Shown here in pieces: positions 30,033 through 39,806 of a stretch of DNA of 64,000 nt. The notes beneath the pieces were generated by a model. It was not told the DNA's origin and did no database searches. It saw nothing but the letters and a program-made list of their open reading frames with translations. This DNA comes from Anaerococcus ihuae. Its GTDB lineage: Bacteria > Bacillota > Clostridia > Tissierellales > Peptoniphilaceae. Position 1 is the stretch's first letter, and the number at the start of each line of letters is the position of its first letter. Made by a program: the position numbers and the translations under genes. The stretch lies in NCBI RefSeq assembly GCF_928368155.1, contig NZ_CAKMRU010000001.1:998001-1062000 (forward strand), in the 5' to 3' direction.

Positions 30033-32279
30033 TTATTCTGATATACCCATCATCATATTATAGTGTTCAATATGCCCTGTTTTATCAAAAACATCCCTAA
30101 AGATCCTTTTAAAAATATCGCTTATATCAACAGAATGCATGTCTATATGCAAATCATCAAAAATAGTGTGAGAACCATCATTTATCCAATGCAAAAGTGA
30201 TTCACAAACAATTTTTTCTTCTTCAGTTTTAAACTTTGATATTATGTAGTCATCTTGCTTTTTACCAATTATTTTAAAATAGTTTTCAATAATTCTTCTC
30301 ATAGTGTTTTGCATAGAAACAGCAGAAATATCTTTATCTTCTCTAAGCTCTTTCCATAATAATTCATATGTAGATGAAATCGGATTAACCATGTCATAAC
30401 TTTGAATTTTTGATATACCATTATTTTTTCTTACAATCCAAAAATTAACATCTTTATCTTCCTTTATTCTTCCATTTATAAATGATGCTTCTTTGTGAAA
30501 ATAAACATTATGAGTGAATATAAATAATTGTTCCACATCAGACTTACCATTTTTTATTTCAATTACTAACTCTTTGACCATAGCACTAACCAAATATAGT
30601 ATATTGCTATCTAAACTACTTATAGGGTCGTCCAAAATAATTATTTTCTTTTCATTAACAAATTCTTTATTAGTGGAGCCCTTAGTCAATTGCATAAAAT
30701 ACAAAAAAGTAATAAAAGTCGACTCTCCTTCACTTAAAGTATGATTAGCCTCTGTCCCATCATTTCTAATTATGCGATATCTATTTAATTGTTCGCCTTT
30801 TACTTCAGAGTATGGTTCAAGTTCAAAATTCGTAAATCCATAAGCTACTAAAGTCTTATTTATTTGATCTACTGCAGGTTGCACACTTGTTAAATTATTT
30901 GACTTCTCACTTATTTCTTTTTTGATTTTCCCAATTTCATCACACTTATTCGTAACGTTTTTTTTCATACCTATTAAAGCTTTATTGATTGCATTCATAT
31001 TTTTCTCATATCGCTTTATCAAATTTTCTGAATCATAAATGCAATAGCACCAAACATCATCAACTAGCTTTTTATATTCTTTATTGTATTTATTTACTAA
31101 ATTATTATTATTTTCAATCTTAGCATTGAAACTAAATAACAAATTGTTAATCTCATTAAATGATTTTACTAGTTCAGAAAAGGAAATTTTATTTTCTGGA
31201 GCCTTAATCTTATTTTCTATTTTATTATTAGCACTTTCTATTTGTGCTTCTATTTTACCTATTAATGCATTATATGTATTCACATTTAATTCAGCAATAT
31301 TGCAAGATTCTGTCATTTCTAAATTATTACGGAGACCATTTAATATTGAATCTACTTCATTATATAATTCTTTCTTTTTCAATTTCATATAGTCTAATTT
31401 TTCTATATACTCATTGTTAAAGAAATAATTTAATTTTTTTCTAAAGATATCATCTATCGTATTCTGTTGACAAAATGGACACACAGAGCTGTTTTCTTCT
31501 ATGTATTCTATACCTTTATGAACCCAAGATGAATTATCCAGTTTTTTAATCAGCTTAGCTATTTCTACATCATCACTACCAAAAATAACTTGATTCCAAA
31601 TTGAATCTTCACTTATTTTTTTTACATTTTTTATTAAATTATCTGGTATTTCATATAAATTTTCAACACTAACTGGCTTTCTTTTGAATAGCACAGAGGA
31701 TCTTTCTATCAGATTTTTCCTTTCATTTAATTCTCCATTAGGATTTTTGATACGCCTTTGTAATTCTTCAATAAATTTATTTTTATTTCCTCTAAAACCT
31801 TCAAAAGCATTACTAAAATCATTTTCATTACGTTTAAGAATTTGTATCCATGCATCTTCCTTAAAATTTTTTTCTAATTCTTCTTTTTTATAATTTTTCT
31901 TTTCAATAGATTCTTTGGTTTTATTATATTTTTCTTCTTTTTTTCTTAAATCCTCTTTAAGCTTTTTAATAGCTTCGATATCTTCTATTGAGTCTTCTCC
32001 TAATGTAAATACACCTGGAATTCCTACTTCATTTTTAAAATTATTTTGTCGAAATTGACGATTGTAGACATATATTGGGGTTTTATTATTAGATTCCCAT
32101 TTTATCTGACAAAATTTATATCTATCTGAATCTATTCCATAAGTCCTTAAATACTCACTAATGGTAGTCTTCCCACTACCATTAGCTCCGTAAATAAAAT
32201 TTATTTTTTTACAATTACTTATATTAGCTCCCAAATCATTATAAGGAGTACAAGATTTTATACAAATTTCGTTAATCAT
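30033..32279 (-). CDS. AAA ATPase with RloC/PrrC-like anticodon-nuclease features
   Basis: 748 residues of the AAA_13 type: Walker A GANGSGKT (31-38), ABC signature LSEGE near residue 505, Walker B IIILDDPISSLDS. Between them are long coiled coils with a hook motif C-P-F-C near residue 266, as in RloC and Rad50. In the C-terminal domain R661-x3-E665-x31-H697 (RRIIE ... LLH) matches, to my knowledge, the spacing of the PrrC catalytic triad Arg320/Glu324/His356. Such proteins are latent tRNA anticodon nucleases that guard restriction systems and kill phage-infected cells when the restriction enzyme is inhibited. Overlaps the res stop by four bases (ATGA), so it is translated with the RM genes. 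The nuclease role is inferred. Confidence 0.78.
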   Translation of the reverse strand: MINEICIKSCTPYNDLGANISNCKKINFIYGANGSGKTTISEYLRTYGIDSDRYKFCQIKWESNNKTPIYVYNRQFRQNNFKNEVGIPGVFTLGEDSIEDIEAIKKLKEDLRKKEEKYNKTKESIEKKNYKKEELEKNFKEDAWIQILKRNENDFSNAFEGFRGNKNKFIEELQRRIKNPNGELNERKNLIERSSVLFKRKPVSVENLYEIPDNLIKNVKKISEDSIWNQVIFGSDDVEIAKLIKKLDNSSWVHKGIEYIEENSSVCPFCQQNTIDDIFRKKLNYFFNNEYIEKLDYMKLKKKELYNEVDSILNGLRNNLEMTESCNIAELNVNTYNALIGKIEAQIESANNKIENKIKAPENKISFSELVKSFNEINNLLFSFNAKIENNNNLVNKYNKEYKKLVDDVWCYCIYDSENLIKRYEKNMNAINKALIGMKKNVTNKCDEIGKIKKEISEKSNNLTSVQPAVDQINKTLVAYGFTNFELEPYSEVKGEQLNRYRIIRNDGTEANHTLSEGESTFITFLYFMQLTKGSTNKEFVNEKKIIILDDPISSLDSNILYLVSAMVKELVIEIKNGKSDVEQLFIFTHNVYFHKEASFINGRIKEDKDVNFWIVRKNNGISKIQSYDMVNPISSTYELLWKELREDKDISAVSMQNTMRRIIENYFKIIGKKQDDYIISKFKTEEEKIVCESLLHWINDGSHTIFDDLHIDMHSVDISDIFKRIFRDVFDKTGHIEHYNMMMGISE

Positions 32280-34894
32280 TTTTCACTTCCCATTACACAC
32301 TTCAAACTTATATCAAATTCTTCCATCCTATATTCCCTATTAAAGAATGGTAATCCTATAATCCTATACTTATTATCATCCACATAAGTTTTTGTAGGTA
32401 TGCCCCTTTCTTCAATTTTTAGTAGAAAATCTTCTTTCCACTTATCATTTTCTTCTCCGATTAAATGACTTCCCTTTGGTTCAATATAAATTTGTTCTTG
32501 CAAATATCCGTTTGTTCCTTTCTTTTGTAAGAACAATAAAAAGTCTGGCTCAAATCTTTTGCCTGTGTCAAATTCATAAATAGCCAAGGCCGGAATTCTT
32601 TCATTTCTTACTAAATAAATCTCATCGTATTTATTTTTTAGATCTTTTACTATCCCTTTAAAATATTTTACAAAAGCTTTTTCTTCACCTGTTCCATAAT
32701 TATCATTATAGATATACCATGGCTCGTATGACAAATCCAAAACATCTTCATTTGCAATCATGGATTGAGACACTCCTACTCCATCACCATGTGGATTAGA
32801 TATATATTTTTTTTTATCTTTTAAAACCTCGTAAATCCTCTTAGCGTAGAATTCCTTTGTCCCTTCATACTCAGTCTCTATTTTTTGTAGATATAATGAT
32901 ATTTCTTTAAGTATTTTCATTGTTCCATCATAAAGATCTTTAGCTTGCAATTTTTCATATGGACTTTCTATTTGCAACATTATATTTCCTAAATAACTAT
33001 TAGATTGTAAAAATTCTTTCTTCGATTTTAAGTTAGGAAAATATGATTTAAGTGTATTGAATTTTAAGATCTCATAATTTGACATTGCACCTTCAAGAAT
33101 ATTTAAAGGTATATTTTTAAATTCATATCGAAAAGTATTGGTCATCCCATTAGCCTTTACTTTTTCTTCATCAAATAATCTATATATAAAAGAACTGCCT
33201 GTTGATACTTTATGCTGATATAATCCATTTCGTATTTTTTTATCTATTCCTGTAACCGACTTTCTTGACTTTTCAACTTTCCTATTTGAAAATACATAGG
33301 CTTCTCTGAAAAAATTTGTTTGTTTAAATTCATCTTTCAATATATAATTTATTTTTATCGGAGCATCTGCTAATAAACCCGTCTGTTTTAGAGCATACCT
33401 TAACTCTCCAATATATCGTGAATCTTGCATTGAATGATATAAAAGTGTTTCTAATATCCTATTTTGATTACTTAAATCATAATCATATTTACGCTTATTT
33501 CTTGGCTGATCATCTTCAATTTTAAATGGACAATACCTGGCTCCACGACCTATTAGTTGAGCTTCACTAATAGTTGTTTTTCCTGGCTTTCCATTTTTTC
33601 CATCTCGTGTTTCATACAATCTTACAATATCAAAAAGATTTAATACATCCCAACCCTCATTTAGCATATCAACTGTAAAGATTATTCTATATGGATTATC
33701 TTTTGCTTCAAGAGAATTTACAGCAACCTGTTTTTCCTTTTCTTCAGATTCACTCTTAGAATTTAATATTATAGAATTTTCCGTTGAAAACCCTAATTTT
33801 ATATCAGATACAAGAGCATTCAAACTTTGATCTTTTTTAAGAAAATATCCTATTGCGTTTGTTAAATATTCATTTTCAGAATCCTTATATTTTAGAATTT
33901 CTTCAGCCTTGAGATTATTTAATTTCTGGTAAAATTCATCATAAAATGCTTTTGACTCTTTAATGGTTTTTGATTTTAATAAAACAACCGGCTTTATATT
34001 TTGACCATTGTCTCCAAACAAATGTCTCCTATATTCACTTATTACAAGAGCAAGCAGGGTCCTCGTCCACCTATCATAATCACCTTGCATATTATTAAAA
34101 TCTTTGGTGTATCCGCTCTCTCTAAACTTAGATAAAGTATAATCGTATACGATTTTATCCAAATATTTTTTCTCAACATTAGGATCTTTCAAGTCAGCAG
34201 TTGCTGTAAATTCTAACAAGACATTATCTCTATTTGCTCTGAATATTCTTTCAATTGTATATTCCCAGCTTTTGGTATTTTCTTCTAAGTTTATTTTCTC
34301 AGTCTTTGTAAGTCCCTTAGTAACAGTATTTATATGGTGGGATTCATCTGATATTAAAACAATCTTATCATCCTCAAAATCATCAATAGTAGGAGAATTC
34401 TCCTTTGGAAAATTCATGTCCATGTGAAGTTTTTGTGTGGAAGTAAAACAAATATTTATAGCATTTTTATCATAAAAGGCAAAATTATTCACTTCTTTTA
34501 CTTGAACTTGATCTCCCATCAATTCAATATTATCAGCAAAAAGATACTTTATTGAAGATTGATTAAGGAAATTTTCTTTAGTCTTTTCGATAATATTATT
34601 CTGATTTACAAAAAATAAAAACTTTCTATATCCCTTAGTATATAAATATAGAATAAGTCCTGCCATGATAACAGTCTTACCAGAACCAGTTGCCATGTGA
34701 AATAAGTTATGGATTTGTTTATTTTTAATCAAATCACTTTCAACATATGTTATAAAATACCTAAAAGCGTTGTCTTGGTAATCACGCAAAATGATATTAG
34801 GATTTAAGTTTGACTCAATATAGGAAGGCAATTCTTTCAATGCTCCTATTTTTTTAATAACGTCTAACTCTTGGTACAAATATTGGTCATTCAT
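32276..34894 (-). CDS. res: Type III restriction enzyme, Res subunit
   Basis: 872 residues. SF2 helicase motor: ATGSGKTVIMAG (motif I), ISDESHH (motif II), DMLNEGWDV and QLIGRGARY (motifs V and VI). The C-terminal PD-(D/E)xK nuclease is seen as FEPDFLLFL ... IYIEPKGSH. Works with Mod to cut DNA having two unmethylated head-to-head sites. The start is placed at ATG 34894, seven bases after AAGGAG; an ATG further upstream at 34945 would overlap mod by 47 bases and has no such site. Follows mod by four bases. Confidence 0.93.
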   Translation of the reverse strand: MNDQYLYQELDVIKKIGALKELPSYIESNLNPNIILRDYQDNAFRYFITYVESDLIKNKQIHNLFHMATGSGKTVIMAGLILYLYTKGYRKFLFFVNQNNIIEKTKENFLNQSSIKYLFADNIELMGDQVQVKEVNNFAFYDKNAINICFTSTQKLHMDMNFPKENSPTIDDFEDDKIVLISDESHHINTVTKGLTKTEKINLEENTKSWEYTIERIFRANRDNVLLEFTATADLKDPNVEKKYLDKIVYDYTLSKFRESGYTKDFNNMQGDYDRWTRTLLALVISEYRRHLFGDNGQNIKPVVLLKSKTIKESKAFYDEFYQKLNNLKAEEILKYKDSENEYLTNAIGYFLKKDQSLNALVSDIKLGFSTENSIILNSKSESEEKEKQVAVNSLEAKDNPYRIIFTVDMLNEGWDVLNLFDIVRLYETRDGKNGKPGKTTISEAQLIGRGARYCPFKIEDDQPRNKRKYDYDLSNQNRILETLLYHSMQDSRYIGELRYALKQTGLLADAPIKINYILKDEFKQTNFFREAYVFSNRKVEKSRKSVTGIDKKIRNGLYQHKVSTGSSFIYRLFDEEKVKANGMTNTFRYEFKNIPLNILEGAMSNYEILKFNTLKSYFPNLKSKKEFLQSNSYLGNIMLQIESPYEKLQAKDLYDGTMKILKEISLYLQKIETEYEGTKEFYAKRIYEVLKDKKKYISNPHGDGVGVSQSMIANEDVLDLSYEPWYIYNDNYGTGEEKAFVKYFKGIVKDLKNKYDEIYLVRNERIPALAIYEFDTGKRFEPDFLLFLQKKGTNGYLQEQIYIEPKGSHLIGEENDKWKEDFLLKIEERGIPTKTYVDDNKYRIIGLPFFNREYRMEEFDISLKCVMGSEK

Positions 34895-34898
34895 AATA

Positions 34899-36908
34899 TC
34901 ACTCCTTGCCATAGAAGCTTCTGGTAAATGCCTTGTTAGCCTCACTCACCTTATAATCTTCATCATCAATATCTGATAAATTTACATAAAGCTGGTTTTT
35001 ATTTAAAAGCTCCATAACAAGATTCTTTTGCTCATCAAGGCTAAGCTTATCAAAATCATCTTCATTTTCTTTTAAATCACCAGGAATAACAGAAGGAATC
35101 AGTTTTCCATTATCAATGGCCTTATTTAGAATTTCTTTAATGGCATCTGAGTTCTTGGCATCTTCTAATTTATTAACAATATTTTCATTATCTTCTAATA
35201 GTTCACAATAAACAAAGGAACCACCACCTTGCCAGTTTACATCTTCTTTATTTGATATTCCCGTTGAATCTCCATTTATTACATTATTCAATCTTTTTAC
35301 TGCTTTATCTTCAATATAATCCATCTGTTCAATACCTATATATCTTCTATTCATTTTATGAGCAACTGCAGCTGTTGTTCCAGAACCTAAATGATAATCA
35401 ATAACAATATCACCTGGTAATGTTGTCATTTTAATTATTCTATATATAAGTTTTTCAGGTTTTTTCCCATTATTTAATTGCACACCACCTTCACGTGCAA
35501 TAGCTCCTGTCGTTTTAATGTCCTGCCAAAAATCACCTGGGTTTTTGTATATGTTTGTATCAGCAAATATTACTCTCAGTCTAGGCTGATCAGTATTTCT
35601 ATTAAAGTCTGTAATATAAAAAAATAGAACTCCCTGAGATGATAATTCCGATCCTATATCTTGATTTGGAATGTTTTTTGCATTCATCACAACTTTTTTT
35701 AAACTTGAAGATCCTGCGGTTTTTATAATCCTGTAGCTATTCTCAAATAACCAATTCTTCTCATCTTCAAAACTTCTAAAAGTATATTCCTTTAGTTTTT
35801 CACTTAATGATTTTATTTTTACTTGATTTAATATTTCATTAGCTAATTCTCTATCTTTTTCATTATTAACATCTTTTTCTTCTAATATCCTTATAGTATC
35901 ACGATCATTTTTTGTAAAATTTTCTAAAAAAATATTATTTTCGTTATCCCATTCCTCACTTTCATACTTATCTATTTCATAAAAACCATCAAAATTTGCT
36001 TTTTTATAGAATAATAGATATTCTTTCAATTTTGGAAATCTCTTTGAAGCGTGTGACATTTTTACACCCGTGGCTTCGCTCATTTTTACTGATATATTAT
36101 TTATAAAATTCATCTCTCCAAATATTTCATCCATGAGCACTTTTAAGTATGCTTGTTCATTATCATCACATTGAACAAAAATTATACCATCATTTCTTAA
36201 AAGACTATAAGCAATAGCAAGTCTGTTCTTCATAAATGTTAACCAACTGGCGCGATTAAAGGAATCGTTGTATAAGAAAGAGTCTGATTTTGTGTTATAA
36301 GGTGGATCTATATAAATTAACTTAACTTTCCCTTCGTATCTTGATAGAAGAGAAGATAAAGCAAGCAAATTATTTCCCTTAATAATTAAATTATCATCAT
36401 CCCTAAACTCTATATTCTCTTTAACACCATCTTTAGTATATCGCTTAGCATTTCCTAAAACTTTTGGAGCTAGAAGTCTATTTACCTGGTCTGGTGCAAG
36501 AGTTTCATTATAAAAAATTTCATCTCTTTTTTGATTTTCTTTGGTTTGTCCACCTTCAAGGATACAGTCTTTGTAAGGCCATACCAAAAAAACATCTTGT
36601 TTCTGACTAATTAGATTATTGTTAGAATCTACAAGTCCTATCTTATTTTTATACATAGTATATGAATCCGGAAGAAACTCTTTTGATTCTAGTACCCAGA
36701 CAAATTTATTTTTATCAAATACATATATATCATCAACTTTTGTAAAAAAAGCTTCTTTCAATAAATCGTTATTTAGCAAGGCCTTTAATAATTTCTCATC
36801 ATTAGCCCTTGCTACATCTGATACCTTTGTCTTAATAATTTGATTAGCTTCTCCAACAAAACGCTCGTCAAAACTCAAAACTTTTTGTAACTCATCTAAA
36901 AATTTCAT
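34899..36908 (-). CDS. mod: Type III DNA adenine methyltransferase, Mod subunit
   Basis: 669 residues, beta-class N6-adenine methyltransferase: catalytic DPPYNT (in LIYIDPPYNTKSD, near residue 203) precedes the AdoMet motif (DYHLGSGTTAAVAHK, near residue 500). The region between them (about 250-450) is the variable target-recognition domain. Mod supplies the site specificity for the Res partner. GAGGTAGG precedes the ATG. First gene of the mod-res-nuclease operon. No repeat tract typical of phase-variable mod genes was seen. Confidence 0.94.
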   Translation of the reverse strand: MKFLDELQKVLSFDERFVGEANQIIKTKVSDVARANDEKLLKALLNNDLLKEAFFTKVDDIYVFDKNKFVWVLESKEFLPDSYTMYKNKIGLVDSNNNLISQKQDVFLVWPYKDCILEGGQTKENQKRDEIFYNETLAPDQVNRLLAPKVLGNAKRYTKDGVKENIEFRDDDNLIIKGNNLLALSSLLSRYEGKVKLIYIDPPYNTKSDSFLYNDSFNRASWLTFMKNRLAIAYSLLRNDGIIFVQCDDNEQAYLKVLMDEIFGEMNFINNISVKMSEATGVKMSHASKRFPKLKEYLLFYKKANFDGFYEIDKYESEEWDNENNIFLENFTKNDRDTIRILEEKDVNNEKDRELANEILNQVKIKSLSEKLKEYTFRSFEDEKNWLFENSYRIIKTAGSSSLKKVVMNAKNIPNQDIGSELSSQGVLFFYITDFNRNTDQPRLRVIFADTNIYKNPGDFWQDIKTTGAIAREGGVQLNNGKKPEKLIYRIIKMTTLPGDIVIDYHLGSGTTAAVAHKMNRRYIGIEQMDYIEDKAVKRLNNVINGDSTGISNKEDVNWQGGGSFVYCELLEDNENIVNKLEDAKNSDAIKEILNKAIDNGKLIPSVIPGDLKENEDDFDKLSLDEQKNLVMELLNKNQLYVNLSDIDDEDYKVSEANKAFTRSFYGKE

Positions 36909-37310
36909 AACCTACCTCACATAATCCATAATATCTTTAACCTTACACTAAAGAACACAACATATCTTTGCAAAAGTTTCCAAATCAATTCTTTTAACTT
37001 TATTATTACAATAAAAATTAAGTTGTGTTCTTTGAAGATTACTTATTTTTCTAATTTATTTTTGCCTATATCTTTTTCTTATAAAACTTGGTCTATTTTA
37101 AAAAATCTTGCTAAAACTTTTCATCGTTTTATCACTTGATTAAAAATATGAAAATTAATTCAATTATATTCTATCATAATTCCGAATCTTCTTATAGCTC
37201 TAAGATTATCTAATAAATTTATTTTACAGCAAAACAACTTATAAAATTAAATGCACAATTATAATTTATCTTATCTTCTTTAATTTTAATTATTGTTAGA
37301 AAAATAAATT
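36909..37310. other. mod upstream region with long inverted repeat
   Basis: About 400 AT-rich bases without a recognisable gene. AAAGAACACAAC (36950-36961) and GTTGTGTTCTTT (37022-37033) form a perfect 12-bp inverted repeat enclosing 60 bases. This could be a protein-binding site or a leader hairpin of the mod operon. Short - strand frames with coding-like words near 37050-37140 suggest decayed sequence. Confidence 0.5.
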
Positions 37311-37315
37311 TTTCA

Positions 37316-37485
37316 ACAAAAAATGCAAGATGAATTATCAATCTTGCATTTAATATCCAAAATCCTGGAAGGGTTTTGGAAGGGAACTAGGTTAATTTTA
37401 ATGATTTTTAATCAATTAGTGCCATTTAAAACGTGTATTTTTAGGGATTCCCCTTTCAAGTTATCTTGTATCTTTATTCCCATTC
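37316..37485 (-). repeat. Direct repeat, right copy (guaA-type 3' flank with terminator)
   Basis: Right copy of the 165-bp repeat seen at 29300-29469. It begins exactly at the 12-base guaA core (37485-37474) and ends, on the - strand, with a hairpin TGCAAGAT/ATCTTGCA and a T-run (near 37320-37345). The two copies bracket the mod-res-nuclease locus. A + strand open frame over it (37323-37556) is not considered a gene. Confidence 0.75.
37474..37485 (-). mobile_element. Attachment-site core, left end of the integrated element
   Basis: GAATGGGAATAA on the - strand, identical to the last 12 bases of guaA (46734-46723), the expected crossover core of guaA-specific tyrosine integrases. A run of CCAGTA hexamers at 37599-37618 lies 114 bases inside the element and may be integrase arm sites. 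Confidence 0.7.
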
Positions 37486-37646
37486 TTCTTTTCCAAACGT
37501 CCGATATATCCCAAACCATTCAAAATACAAGATTCTATTTTTTGCAGTACCACTAAATCCATCTAATTATAGGACGTTTTCAAATTTTTAGTCCCGTCCC
37601 AGTACCAGTACCAGTACCGACTTTATAATTTGTCTTAAAATTCATA

Positions 37647-38312
37647 TTATTTATCTTTCATATCTTCAATCAGCTGTTTTATAAAGTTTAAAATTTCTTC
37701 GTTAGTCATCGTGCTAAAAATGACTATTGAACCAGAGTCAGAAATACTAAAACTAACATCATCTCCATCGTATGGATATGTTACTGCAATTGCACTAAGT
37801 TCACCCGCATCTAACATAGTACAATATAATTCAGTATCAGTGACATTATTTCCTGATAAACTACTACCATTAATAGTTTCTATTGTTAGTCTTCTAAATT
37901 GTGTTCTTTTTACATTTGTTGACTCACTTATAATATCTTGTAAATCTATTATATGTTTTTCAGAACTAGTTCCATAGTAGTTATTAAATTGGTTGTTTAT
38001 TATTTCTGCACTTTTTTTATTTGCTAGTACCAAAAATATACCGTTTTTAAAGTTAAGAAATGCCTCATAAGTTGAGGTTATAATTACCTCAGATATTTCT
38101 TGTTCTCCTATTCTACCTTCAATAGCAAAGGGTTCTTCCATTCTTATATGGCACCTTATATACTCTTGTATCTTTTCGTTGAAAAATAGTTGAAATTCCA
38201 AACTTTCTTCTTTGTCATTAATAGTTTCTTTTCTTGATGTTTTAATATTTTTTAAGTCTTCATCTTTATATTCTTTTTCTACCACCGGCTCAAATATTGT
38301 TAATGATTGCAT
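37647..38312 (-). CDS. Protein of unknown function (cargo gene 2)
   Basis: 221 residues, acidic, soluble, no signal peptide or membrane segment. I recognise no domain. The middle reads as an alternating beta/alpha protein (..EISEVIITSTYEAFLNFKNG.., ..HIIDLQDIISEST..), and the C-terminal part has IVIFSTMTNEEILNFIKQL. It has a strong AAGGAGG before the ATG and lies 18 bases after the membrane-anchored partner gene, so the two form an operon in the cargo position next to the attachment core. Confidence 0.75.
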   Translation of the reverse strand: MQSLTIFEPVVEKEYKDEDLKNIKTSRKETINDKEESLEFQLFFNEKIQEYIRCHIRMEEPFAIEGRIGEQEISEVIITSTYEAFLNFKNGIFLVLANKKSAEIINNQFNNYYGTSSEKHIIDLQDIISESTNVKRTQFRRLTIETINGSSLSGNNVTDTELYCTMLDAGELSAIAVTYPYDGDDVSFSISDSGSIVIFSTMTNEEILNFIKQLIEDMKDK

Positions 38313-38330
38313 ATTAATACCTCCTTAAAA

Positions 38331-38999
38331 TTACATAGCTAAAATAATATTGGCAACATCTCTTAAATCATTAAAATCATCAGTTACATAACTTGCTTGA
38401 TTCATATTAATTTGAATATCTTCCTCATTATCTAATTCAGAAGTGAATACTGAAGTAGATAAAATCATATAAAAATGCTTTATTTTATTAATCCCTACTT
38501 TAGTAATTGATTTATTTATGAAAGGATTACTTTTGTTAAAATTTGAAGAAAAACAATATCTTTTATTTTTAATACCATTATTATCCAATATATTTTTAAT
38601 AATCAATTGTATTGTTTTTACATTTTTGCATGCCATTTTATATGTTGAATTGGAATTCTTTATAAAAATAGTGTTTACAAATTCTTCATATGGAAATTCC
38701 GATTTTTCAATTTTAACAATTAAATTATCCAACTGAAAGACTTCTTTTCTTTTAGATGAACTAATATTTTTAAATTCATGAGATGTTTCTTTTTTGAAAT
38801 ATTCTTTTATTTCTTTTATATTGTCAAATTGTCCATCAAAATCAAAAACAATGTTGAAATTAACATCTTTTTTCCTTTTAAAAATTCTATTAATGAATAT
38901 AAAAAACCTTAATTTATTATAATAAAAGAAAGAAAATATTCCAATAATATAACCTATAGCTGGAATAATAATTCCAAATACATTTTGTAAAAATTCCAT
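38331..38999 (-). CDS. Membrane-anchored protein of unknown function (cargo gene 1)
   Basis: 222 residues. One N-terminal hydrophobic segment (about 7-30, VFGIIIPAIGYIIGIFSFFYY) is followed by a positive patch (NRIFKRKKD), so the rest should face the cytoplasm. No known domain is seen. It has AAGGAGG before its ATG and is cotranscribed with the 221-residue gene that follows. Position within an integrated element beside an RM system suggests a defence or fitness function, but that is inference only. Confidence 0.75.
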   Translation of the reverse strand: MEFLQNVFGIIIPAIGYIIGIFSFFYYNKLRFFIFINRIFKRKKDVNFNIVFDFDGQFDNIKEIKEYFKKETSHEFKNISSSKRKEVFQLDNLIVKIEKSEFPYEEFVNTIFIKNSNSTYKMACKNVKTIQLIIKNILDNNGIKNKRYCFSSNFNKSNPFINKSITKVGINKIKHFYMILSTSVFTSELDNEEDIQINMNQASYVTDDFNDLRDVANIILAM

Positions 39000-39471
39000 A
39001 AACCCTCCTTATGCTTAACAATGCTTTAAAAATAAAAATATAAGACTCTTCCATCTTTTATAATCTGTGGCATAAAAAATATGAACCAAAACCTATTTTT
39101 TTATATATAAATTTAAGCTTCATCATACTTTAAGTTCTGAATTGTTTATAATAAAACTAAATTATTAACTTATATAAATGCATTAATTAAATTATTGTTT
39201 CTCATAGATTTTACTCCTAGCCTTACAATTCTAGTATGAGATTAACTAGAGTCACTCTATAATTGACAAGATGATCGTCCAATTATCTAACCACATTAAG
39301 CAAAATTCACCCTATGGTATTCCATATATCACCTTTTACCAAGTTTGATTTATTATTTTTTTATATATTTCCCAAATAATCCTATTGAATTTATTGACTA
39401 TGACAACCTAATAGGAGCGTTTTTAAATTCTAAATGAAGCTCACTTACTTCAGAAAATAAATTAATCAATT
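39000..39471. other. Gene-free spacer in the integrated element
   Basis: About 470 bases with no convincing frame. An inverted pair, TCCTATT (39380-39386) and AATAGGA (39410-39416), is followed by GCGTTTTT, which could act as a terminator on the + strand. The rest is AT-rich and without clear signals. Confidence 0.5.
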
Positions 39472-39699
39472 TTATCTTTTTATCTCATTTGCTTCGAACT
39501 CTACACATTCCATTATATCCGAAATATCACAATCCAATGTATTACATATTCTTAAAAGCACATCCGTGGTAACATTTTGCCCATTTTTTATTTTGTAAAA
39601 TGTACTTTTTCTTATTTGTGATTTATCCATAAGGTCAGTACTTTTCATTTCTAAGTCTATAAGTTTTTTAAACAATTTTTTATAACTAAATTTGAGCAT
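39472..39699 (-). CDS. Small XRE-type HTH regulator
   Basis: 75 residues, a Cro/C1-type helix-turn-helix alone (YKKLFKKLIDLEMKSTDLMDK, then STFYKIKNGQNVTTDVLLRICNTLDC in parts), like the YozG group. Located downstream of mobC and ahead of the two cargo genes, so it may control the cargo. The target is unknown. Confidence 0.85.
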   Translation of the reverse strand: MLKFSYKKLFKKLIDLEMKSTDLMDKSQIRKSTFYKIKNGQNVTTDVLLRICNTLDCDISDIMECVEFEANEIKR

Positions 39700-39806
39700 G
39701 AGATATTCGAAACAACTCCCTATATTTATCTATATTGTCATAATTATACCATTAAAACAATTCTTTTAATAGGCTTTTATTCTCTTATCTCGAACTAGCT
39801 CTAAAA

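Noticed and set aside
34895-34945. Upstream ATG giving Res 17 more residues
   Set aside because: It overlaps mod by 47 bases and has no ribosome-binding site, while AAGGAG stands correctly before ATG 34894.
34899-36908. Phase-variable mod gene
   Set aside because: No simple-sequence repeat tract was found in mod or just before it.
37323-37556. Open frame of 77 codons similar to the one at 29202-29447
   Set aside because: The similarity is only the repeat DNA itself; it crosses an attachment core and a terminator.
37599-37618. Hexamer repeat as a phase-variation microsatellite of the 221-residue gene
   Set aside because: It lies after the stop codon, so copy number cannot change the frame; an arm-site role is more likely.
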